From assembly GCF_003337235.1 (NCBI RefSeq), contig NZ_QPJC01000004.1:186001-250000 (forward strand): DNA of 64,000 bases, in the 5' to 3' direction. The notes beneath the pieces are model-generated. The model was given only the letters and a program-made list of their open reading frames with translations. It ran no database searches and was not told the origin of the DNA. Source of the stretch: Halopolyspora algeriensis (lineage in GTDB: Bacteria > Actinomycetota > Actinomycetes > Mycobacteriales > Pseudonocardiaceae). The first letter of the stretch is position 1. Each line of letters starts with the position of its first letter. Shown piece by piece: positions 58,534 to 64,000 of this stretch. The position numbers and the translations under genes are program-made.

Positions 58534-60296
58534 CAGACCCCTCCTTCTGTCGTTTTTTCTGCTGTCGGATCAGGGCGCAGCGAACGGACCGCACCGTGCA
58601 GCCGTGCCATCACTTCCTGCGGCATGCCCTCGACCCGGTCCAGGATCTCCGCGGCGCGCGGATCGGTGGCCCGTGCTTCGCGCTTCTCCTCGTCGGTCAA
58701 CGTGAGCGTCCGCAGCGACAGGATCTCGTCGATCTCGGCGGCGTCGTGCAGATCGCCCGGGCTCTCCGGGGCGATCCGGGGGTGGTCGTAGAGCAGGATC
58801 GGCGACGACAGCATCAGATCGCGGGTACCGCTGTCCCCGGCGAGCACCGGGAAGGTGTGGATGTTGTGACAGGCCCGGGCATACGGCGCCGCCCATTCGG
58901 CAGGCTCGATCAGCGAGTGGAACTCGAGCCCGCACCCGCCGAGAAAGGTGTGCGTGGCGATGAGCGAATGGCGCAGCGCCTCGTTGCGCGACGTGTCCGG
59001 TGTGATCGCCGGCCCGGTGTTCTCGGTGGACACCCGCAGCCGGTACGTCGTGACGGGCGTGTCGATCCGCTGCGCGCGCAGTGTCGTCATCGCCGAGACC
59101 GGCCGGCGCCGCCGGATCACCCGGCCGGAACCGTCACCGAGCTGCTCCACTTCCTCGCCCCCCGGTACCCACACGGCGAACGCCCGGTCGGCATCGAGCA
59201 GGTCGGCCAGGTCGACCGCGATGTCCGATTCCCGCGGCACCGCCTCGTCGAAAGCGAGATGGGTCGTCCCGTCGACCTCCAGCGACTCCACCGGCTCGTA
59301 CCGGCCGTCGACCTCTCGCCGCTCGACGCTCTTCGCCTGCAGCTGCAGGAAGCGGACGCGGACGTGCACCGTGACGTCGCGGGCGTCGTGCGACGCCTCG
59401 AGCAGGCACTCGGTCTGCTGGCGCCACGACTCGGCCGAGCCCGCCACGGTCGGGGCGACCGGGCCGTGCGACTCGACCCAGCTCCGCGGAGCGAGAACCC
59501 CGAACTGCCAGCGCACGCGGTTCTTGGGGGAGGACTTGCGGTACGGGTACAGCAGGTAGCCCTCGTAGAGGATCGCATCGGCCACCGCGCGCATCCGCTC
59601 GAAGTCGGCCGCTGCCGCCAGAGCGCCGTTCGGGTGCTGCTCGCCCACCGCCCTGCCGAGCAGCCGGGCCGGGCGACGTCGGTCGTCCGGGGAGAGCGGG
59701 ACTGCTTGCCCCGCTGCCCGGTGCACCACCCACAGCAGGGTCTTCCCGAGATCGTCGGGTCCGATCGGGTTTCCCGGAACGGTCACGATCGGCAAGTCGC
59801 CCGCCGAACGGAAGTCCCCGCCGAGGCGATCCGCGAGCCTTCGGCACCCGGTGGAATTGTCCGCCATCGTGTGCGTGTCCCCGTGGGTGGCGCAGGCCCC
59901 TGCCGCCACCACCGCCCACGCCCGGGGCGCGAGTCGGTCGATCCACTCGGTGGACGTGCTCGGCTCCCCGGGATCAGTGCCCATCGAGGTTCGCGATCCC
60001 TCGTCGCCGATTCTCCCACCGGGAATCGGTCCTTCCACCACGAGGAGAAACGGTCCCAGCTCACCTCGGGCAGCCCGATGAAAGGCGTTCGTGGAATCGC
60101 CGTCGGCCTCGTGGACCGGCATTGTGCTGTGCAGACGGATCTTCGGAAGTCCCGAATTCGCTTCCGAAATCACGTCTTCGACACTCGGCGGCGAGACGTG
60201 GGAGAGCGATTCCGCGTCGCCGTCGCAACTCGCACCCGGCGAGACCCACAGAATGTGGATCTCGCCGTAGCCGGACGCCGTCGGCGCAATGCCCAT
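58533..60296 (-). CDS. Fusion: degenerate hydrogenase small-subunit domain + large domain of unknown function
   Basis: A 587-residue protein. Residues about 10-230 align along their length with HhyS of the same operon (HILWVSPGASCDGDA against TILWISEGMSCDGDT; AAGACATHGD against AAGTCATYGG; TVPGNPIGPDD against NVPGCPIQPEN). Cys24, Asp25/27 and Cys135 are kept, but the third proximal Cys is Asn176, and no medial or distal cluster ligands follow. From about 235 an unrelated domain starts (ADAILYEGYLLYPYRKSSPK) and runs to the end; I cannot name it. AAGGAG supports ATG 60296. It is the first gene of the hydrogenase operon. Confidence 0.85.
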   Translation of the reverse strand: MGIAPTASGYGEIHILWVSPGASCDGDAESLSHVSPPSVEDVISEANSGLPKIRLHSTMPVHEADGDSTNAFHRAARGELGPFLLVVEGPIPGGRIGDEGSRTSMGTDPGEPSTSTEWIDRLAPRAWAVVAAGACATHGDTHTMADNSTGCRRLADRLGGDFRSAGDLPIVTVPGNPIGPDDLGKTLLWVVHRAAGQAVPLSPDDRRRPARLLGRAVGEQHPNGALAAAADFERMRAVADAILYEGYLLYPYRKSSPKNRVRWQFGVLAPRSWVESHGPVAPTVAGSAESWRQQTECLLEASHDARDVTVHVRVRFLQLQAKSVERREVDGRYEPVESLEVDGTTHLAFDEAVPRESDIAVDLADLLDADRAFAVWVPGGEEVEQLGDGSGRVIRRRRPVSAMTTLRAQRIDTPVTTYRLRVSTENTGPAITPDTSRNEALRHSLIATHTFLGGCGLEFHSLIEPAEWAAPYARACHNIHTFPVLAGDSGTRDLMLSSPILLYDHPRIAPESPGDLHDAAEIDEILSLRTLTLTDEEKREARATDPRAAEILDRVEGMPQEVMARLHGAVRSLRPDPTAEKTTEGGV

Positions 60297-60670
60297 GTGC
60301 CGCTCCTTACGGTCGTCGATCATCGCACTGTCCTCGCCGGATGGTTCCGCGGGGAGGACAAGATCCGACCGGCCCCGGCGGCGATCCTGCTGCTCAGGTT
60401 AGAGCCGAAGAATTCACCTCGCAGCGCGAGCTGTCGGTTGTGGACATTTCTCGTGACACGGGTAATCGAATCGTTTTTTCGCACATCACGCTCATGGTCG
60501 GCAGTGGACCGCCGAGTACCGCGCGAAATCCGACATCGCCCCGCCCGAGGCAAGAAACGCGAGAAAATGAAGCGGTGACGGCGCGACGGTACCGGGCGGT
60601 GAAGCCGGCGAAGCGGGAAATCCCGACCGCTCCCGGATCCGGGGCTCCTCGGGCCGCGAGCCGACGAGCC

Positions 60671-60700
60671 CGAGTCCGAGTCCGAGTCCGAGTCCGAGTC
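60671..60700. repeat. Tandem hexamer repeat (CGAGTC)5
   Basis: Five perfect tandem copies of CGAGTC occupy 60671-60700 in the hydrogenase/ligase intergenic gap. A sixth imperfect copy may precede it. Such short repeats vary by slippage and could modulate promoter spacing. Confidence 0.85.
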
Positions 60701-60783
60701 GGGAGGGTACTGCCGCCTCGGAACACCGGTGAACGCGCCACGATCTCCGGACCGTTCCACGGCTTTCCCGAAAGCCTTGATGG

Positions 60784-60803
60784 CATACCGACCAGGCGGT
60801 ATG
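60784..60803. promoter_or_regulatory. Inverted-repeat operator upstream of acyl-CoA ligase
   Basis: CATACCG (60784-60790) and CGGTATG (60797-60803) form a 7+6+7 inverted repeat about 40 bases before the ligase start. Size and symmetry suit a TetR-family lipid-metabolism repressor. No such regulator gene is in the window. Confidence 0.6.
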
Positions 60804-60841
60804 TTCTATGACACACATCACCACGCCTGTCAGGAGCAGCC

Positions 60842-62377
60842 TTGAGCTTCAACCTAGCCACGATGCTGCGCGAGTCGGCGCAGGCCAACCCCGACAAGGC
60901 CTGCGCCATTGCCAACGAGACGACGCTGTCCTACGCGCAGGTCGACGAGATCTCCGGTCGCGTCGCAACCAGCCTGCTCGGCCTCGGGCTCGAGCCGGGG
61001 GACAAGGTGGCGGTGCAACTGCCGAACCTACCGCAGTTCCTGTTCGCCTACTTCGGCGCACTGAAGGCCGGTCTGGTCATGGTCCCGCTCAACCCGCTGC
61101 TGCGTGCGTCGGAAATCACCTACCACCTGCAGGACTCCGACGCCAGGATTCTCATCACCTTCGAGATGTTCGCCGAGGAGGCGTCGCAGGGCGCCCGGGA
61201 AGCGGGCGACGTGGCGACCTACGTCGTCACCCTGCCGGGCAACGATCAGCGTCCCGAGGGAACCAAGCACTTCGACGAGTTGTACTTCGCCGAAGACACC
61301 CGCGACATCGCCCCGACGAACGCCGACGACACCGCGGTGCTGCTCTACACCAGCGGGACCACCGGCAGCCCCAAGGGTGCCGAACTCACGCACTTCCAGC
61401 TTTTCATGAACTGCACGACGGCGGGCGAGCTGTTCGGCTTCCGCGACGACGACATCGGCCTCGCGGTGCTGCCGCTGTTCCACGTCTTCGGCCTGTCCAG
61501 CGTCCTCAACACCGCGATCCGCTTCGGCGGCACGCTGGTGCTGGTGCCCCGTTTCGAGATCGACCCGGTCGTCGACGCCATCGAAAAGCACCGCTGCACC
61601 ATTTTCTCCGGGGTCCCCACGATGTACTTCGGCCTGCTGCAGGCCGACACCAGCGGCCGGGATCTGAGCTCGCTGCGCGTCGGCGTCAGCGGCGGCGCCG
61701 CGATCCCGGGCGAGGTCATCAAGGCGTTCGAGGAGAAGTTCCCCGGAGTGGTCGTCCTCGAAGGTTACGGGCTGTCCGAAAGCGCGAGCACGACGACGTT
61801 CAACGTCAGCGCCGAGCAGCGCAAGGTGCTGTCGATCGGCAGGCCGATCTGGGGAGTCGAGGTCCAGGTCGTCGACGACGACGGCAAACGGCTCCCGCCC
61901 GGCGAGGAGAACGTCGGCGAGATCGTCATCCGCGGGCACAACATGATGAAGGGCTACTACAAACGGCCCGAAGCGACCGCGGAGGCCTTCCGCAACGGCT
62001 GGTTCCACACCGGCGACCTGGCCTACGCCGACTCCGACGGGTACCTGTTCATCGTCGACCGCAAGAAGGATCTGATCATCCGCGGCGGCTACAACGTGTA
62101 TCCGCGCGAAGTCGAGGAGTTGCTCTACGAGCATCCCGCCGTCGCCGAGGCCGCCGTGATCGGAAAGCCGGACGACAAGCTCGGCGAGGAGATCGTGGCG
62201 ATGGTGGTACTCGAATCCGGTGCGGAGGTGGCACCGGAGGACGTCGTCGCCTATTGCCGGGAACGCATGGCGGCCTACAAATACCCGCGCGAGGTGCACG
62301 TCCTCGACGAGTTGCCCAAGGGTTCGACCGGCAAGATCCTCAAGAAGGAACTACGCGACACAGGCAGTACCGGGTGA
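60842..62377 (+). CDS. Long-chain fatty-acid-CoA ligase (acyl-CoA synthetase)
   Basis: A 511-residue ANL-superfamily enzyme that activates a carboxylic acid to acyl-AMP and then acyl-CoA. The AMP-binding motif YTSGTTGSPKG is near 169-179, GYGLSES near 309, and WFHTGDL and DRKKDLIIRGGYNVYPREVE near the hinge; the catalytic Lys is in GSTGKILKKEL. TTG at 60842 is the start, with AGGAG about six bases upstream. The upstream inverted repeat predicts repression in the absence of fatty acids. Confidence 0.95.
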   Translation: MSFNLATMLRESAQANPDKACAIANETTLSYAQVDEISGRVATSLLGLGLEPGDKVAVQLPNLPQFLFAYFGALKAGLVMVPLNPLLRASEITYHLQDSDARILITFEMFAEEASQGAREAGDVATYVVTLPGNDQRPEGTKHFDELYFAEDTRDIAPTNADDTAVLLYTSGTTGSPKGAELTHFQLFMNCTTAGELFGFRDDDIGLAVLPLFHVFGLSSVLNTAIRFGGTLVLVPRFEIDPVVDAIEKHRCTIFSGVPTMYFGLLQADTSGRDLSSLRVGVSGGAAIPGEVIKAFEEKFPGVVVLEGYGLSESASTTTFNVSAEQRKVLSIGRPIWGVEVQVVDDDGKRLPPGEENVGEIVIRGHNMMKGYYKRPEATAEAFRNGWFHTGDLAYADSDGYLFIVDRKKDLIIRGGYNVYPREVEELLYEHPAVAEAAVIGKPDDKLGEEIVAMVVLESGAEVAPEDVVAYCRERMAAYKYPREVHVLDELPKGSTGKILKKELRDTGSTG

Positions 62378-62400
62378 CGCGGCGAGCGCGAGGACGTCGA

Positions 62401-62799
62401 TCAGGCGTCCTCGCGCTCCGGGTTTTCCAGCTGGAAGAAATTGCTCTGCTGGCCATCCTTCTTCGTCTCCTGATACAGGAAGTTCAGCTTGCGCTCGTCG
62501 AACGCGGCGAACCAGTCCTCCCAGCTCACCTCCTGCAGGCCCTCCCCGCCGTAGCCGGGGAAATCGAACCGGAGCACTCCCGGGTGGTCGTCGTGCTCGC
62601 TGCCGGGCACCGTGGCCGGCTGTGCGTTGCGCTCCTCGGCCCACTGGCGGATCACGTCGTGGTTGGTCGTCACCAGGCTGCGCCCGTCGCGCTCGGGACG
62701 CTGATCGGGCGAGGTGATCTCCTGGGCGTAGTTCAACGACCTCGACGATTCGGGCCCGGTGCGCATTCCGCCTCCGGTGTCGTTGCGGTCGGCCGCCAT
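62401..62799 (-). CDS. Conserved hypothetical protein
   Basis: A 132-residue soluble protein. DVIRQWAEERNAQPATVPGS, LRFDFPGYGGEGLQEVSWED and FDERKLNFLYQETKKDG form a conserved core that I have seen in diverse bacteria without a known function. ATG at 62799 has GAGGAGG with good spacing. It converges with the acyl-CoA ligase, and a disordered N-terminal region of about 40 residues precedes the core. Confidence 0.75.
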   Translation of the reverse strand: MAADRNDTGGGMRTGPESSRSLNYAQEITSPDQRPERDGRSLVTTNHDVIRQWAEERNAQPATVPGSEHDDHPGVLRFDFPGYGGEGLQEVSWEDWFAAFDERKLNFLYQETKKDGQQSNFFQLENPEREDA

Positions 62800-62971
62800 G
62801 AGGACCTCCTCGTCCAGTCGGGCGTTCCGCTTCTCCTCCAGGGTTCCCGCCGGTGGCCGGACCAATCCCGACCGCGCCCGGTGATTGTGTCCGCCCGGGG
62901 TGCGATTCCGGCTTGCGGGATCGGCCTCCGGATGACCGAGGCGCGTGACCGCCGTGCACCCCGTCGGCGCG

Positions 62972-63163
62972 TCACTGCTCGTCTTCGATGATGTCCTGCT
63001 CGGTGGCCGGCGGCGGGGACTGCCCGGGGTCGTCCGGCTCGGCGGATCGCCCCTCGCCGGTTCGCTCCTCCGTCGTCTTACCCTCGGCCTCCTCCTGCTC
63101 GCGGGGGCTGCCTTCAGCCGGTTCTTCGGGATGCACGCTGTGCGTTCCGGACTCCTCGGACAT
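62972..63163 (-). CDS. Small acidic hypothetical protein
   Basis: A 63-residue, strongly acidic and Pro/Glu-rich protein, probably disordered and without a recognisable domain (for example TTEERTGEGRSAEPDDPGQ). ATG at 63163 is supported by a GGGGAGTGAGGTG ribosome region. The function is unknown; such small hydrophilic proteins are common in stress loci. Confidence 0.5.
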   Translation of the reverse strand: MSEESGTHSVHPEEPAEGSPREQEEAEGKTTEERTGEGRSAEPDDPGQSPPPATEQDIIEDEQ

Positions 63164-63198
63164 GGCACCTCACTCCCCTCGCAGGCGCCGACCGCCGC

Positions 63199-63600
63199 TC
63201 ATCGTTGCCTGGCCTGGCGGGTTTGCTGACCGCTCTTCTTCTGCAGCGCCTCGACCAGTTGCTCCTTGCTCATCGAGGACCGCCCCGGCACGTCCAGCTC
63301 CTGAGCCCGCTCGTAGAGGTGCTGTTTGCTGGCCTGGGCATCCACGCCGCCGCTGGTCGGTTTCTCGCGCTTGCCCGCTCCCCGGCGTGCTTGCTCGTCC
63401 GAGGGCCCGCGCTCGGGCTTGGGCTTCCAGCGATCGCCCACCTTCTCGAAGCTGTGCTTCAACGCCGCGAAGGCGGTCCGGTGGGCTCGCTGGCCCTCCC
63501 CGTATTCCTGGACGGCACTGTCGTGGGTTTTGATCCACGTTTCCTGGGCTTCCTTCGGGGACCGTTGCAAGGTCGACGGTAATTCGTCACGGGCAGGCAC
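63199..63600 (-). CDS. ChaB family protein with C-terminal SAP/Rho-N-like motif
   Basis: A 133-residue protein. MPARDELPSTLQRSPKEAQE is the ChaB opening, and HRTAFAALKHSFEKVGDRWK continues the ChaB fold. The C-terminal LYERAQELDVPGRSSMSKEQ resembles the small helical Rho-N/SAP-like DNA-binding motif. GTG at 63600 is preferred because GGAGG is spaced eight bases upstream and gives the family start; ATG 63615 overlaps that site. ChaB has no settled biochemical role. Confidence 0.85.
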   Translation of the reverse strand: MPARDELPSTLQRSPKEAQETWIKTHDSAVQEYGEGQRAHRTAFAALKHSFEKVGDRWKPKPERGPSDEQARRGAGKREKPTSGGVDAQASKQHLYERAQELDVPGRSSMSKEQLVEALQKKSGQQTRQARQR

Positions 63601-63690
63601 AGCACTCACCTCCATTTCTGCTGCTTGCACAGGGTTTGCCCACCTCCCCCCGGCAGTAAACAGCCCGGCCGGTGACCGGGCGAAGCGCCC

Positions 63691-63737
63691 TGCCTGCATG
63701 AGATCGCAGGTGTGGGCTCGAATCCCGCGGGTAGGCA
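63691..63737 (+). other. tRNA-like remnant (acceptor and T-arm only)
   Basis: A T-arm-like hairpin GTGGG-CTCGAAT-CCCGC (63712-63728) is followed by GTAGGCA (63731-63737). The latter could pair with TGCCTGC (63691-63697), but the D-arm and a normal anticodon arm are absent at proper spacing. It is not a functional tRNA. It may be the 3' part of a tRNA left by recombination, or chance. Confidence 0.3.
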
Positions 63738-63743
63738 ATTCGT

Positions 63744-64000
63744 GTGTGCAGTGACAGGCAAGAGCACCGGAATCGTGCGAGCACAGCGGAAGCCAGGAGC
63801 ACCGCCCGCAGGCTGGAGGGGGTCGAGCTCCGCGGCGAGCAGGAGGAAGCGCTTCGCTCCCTGCTCGAGCGCGACACGCTGGTGATGCTCGCCCCGGCCG
63901 CGGGCAAGACGCTGGTCTACGAGGTGGCCGGGGAGCTCCTGCCCGGCCCCACCCTGGTCGTTTCCCCGACCCTGTCCCTGCAGCGCGACCAGGTGGCGAC
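63744..64000 (+). CDS. RecQ-like ATP-dependent DNA helicase, N-terminal fragment
   Basis: The gene runs off the right edge. The visible 85 residues contain LRGEQEEALRSLLERDTLVM (helicase Q-motif region), LAPAAGKTLVYEVAGELL (Walker A, GKT) and LVVSPTLSLQRDQVA (motif Ia), the RecQ/SF2 order. The Walker A is APAAGKT where RecQ usually has PTGSGKS. GTG 63744 is a provisional start; the frame is open further upstream and no clear ribosome site is visible. Confidence 0.75.
   Translation, partial: MCSDRQEHRNRASTAEARSTARRLEGVELRGEQEEALRSLLERDTLVMLAPAAGKTLVYEVAGELLPGPTLVVSPTLSLQRDQVA

Larger units (their letters stand above)
60297..60841. other. Divergent intergenic region, 545 bases
   Basis: No gene is convincing here. 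It must hold the promoters of the leftward hydrogenase operon and the rightward acyl-CoA ligase. An AT-richer patch lies around 60440-60490. A hexamer repeat (60671-60700) and an inverted-repeat operator (60784-60803) are listed separately. Confidence 0.6.

Noticed and set aside
60671-60700. Short repeats as a CRISPR array
   Set aside because: They are contiguous hexamers without spacers, and there are no cas genes.

Overview
The window is high-GC DNA from an actinobacterium, most likely a Pseudonocardiaceae-type actinomycete (Saccharopolyspora / Actinopolyspora / Saccharomonospora relatives). The evidence is strong G/C third positions, frequent GTG and TTG starts, GGAGG-type ribosome sites, a TIGR03557-type F420-dependent oxidoreductase, DUF6292, DUF3040, DUF3618 and DUF6480 proteins, and an actinobacterial-type (group 1h) [NiFe] hydrogenase. 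I see no rRNA, intact tRNA, CRISPR array, transposase or integrase. Genus is inferred from gene content only.

Region by region. (1) 1-6000 is a lipid/sterol-catabolism-like island: thiolase start, sulfotransferase, two SDRs, a DUF1214 protein, a SnoaL-like protein and a CysQ-like phosphatase. Three KstR-box-like palindromes lie in its intergenic gaps. (2) 6000-15700 holds small and housekeeping/stress genes: zinc-finger-like protein with an in-frame stop, orphan HTH protein, DUF488, metallo-beta-lactamase fold hydrolase, DUF2795, AI-2E-type permease, hemerythrin, F420 oxidoreductase, stand-alone ATP-dependent DNA ligase, DUF6292, DUF3040, SDR. (3) 16100-29400 holds an MFS transporter, the coupled holin-DUF3618-glycosyltransferase set, a large FAD/Fe-S oxidoreductase, a ThDP enzyme, an epimerase, a GCS2-type ligase, and a redox trio (haem-oxygenase-fold iron enzyme, CDGSH protein, HemK2-type methyltransferase).

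(4) 29400-43800 is a compact envelope or secreted-glycan locus. Twelve minus-strand genes, mostly joined by 4-base start/stop overlaps, encode UDP-glucuronate decarboxylase, a NodU-type carbamoyltransferase, a GT2-HAD fusion, two GT9 heptosyltransferase-like and two GT4 enzymes, GmhA, HldE, an SDR, a truncated UDP-glucose dehydrogenase paralogue and an intact one. A pyruvyltransferase-like gene is divergent. Together they predict an ADP-heptose route (GmhA, HldE, GmhB-like HAD), UDP-glucuronate/UDP-xylose supply, glycosyl transfer and carbamoylation. (5) 43800-51800 is again stress-flavoured: GAF protein, GT2, Mn-catalase, formaldehyde-dehydrogenase-like enzyme, DUF2267, metallophosphoesterase, nucleotidyltransferase.

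(6) 52000-60300 is a group 1h [NiFe] hydrogenase locus. A minus-strand operon runs: hydrogenase-small-subunit-like fusion protein, hemerythrin, small subunit, large subunit, NifU-like, DUF5947, a 68-residue protein, DUF6893, and a maturation-protease-like protein without its metal ligands. An intact maturation protease is divergent. The fusion protein (58533-60296) is the most unusual object here: a duplicated small-subunit N-terminal domain that keeps part of the proximal-cluster site, lost one Cys and all downstream cluster ligands, and is joined to about 350 residues I cannot name. (7) 60300-64000 holds a fatty-acyl-CoA ligase behind an inverted-repeat operator, three small acidic/hypothetical or ChaB-type proteins, a tRNA-like remnant and the start of a RecQ-type helicase.

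Promoter-like motifs of the form GNNT-N15/16-GGGTWN, resembling actinobacterial sigma-B-type promoters, recur in front of many of the stress-type genes. All coordinates and motifs were read by eye; no similarity search was run.
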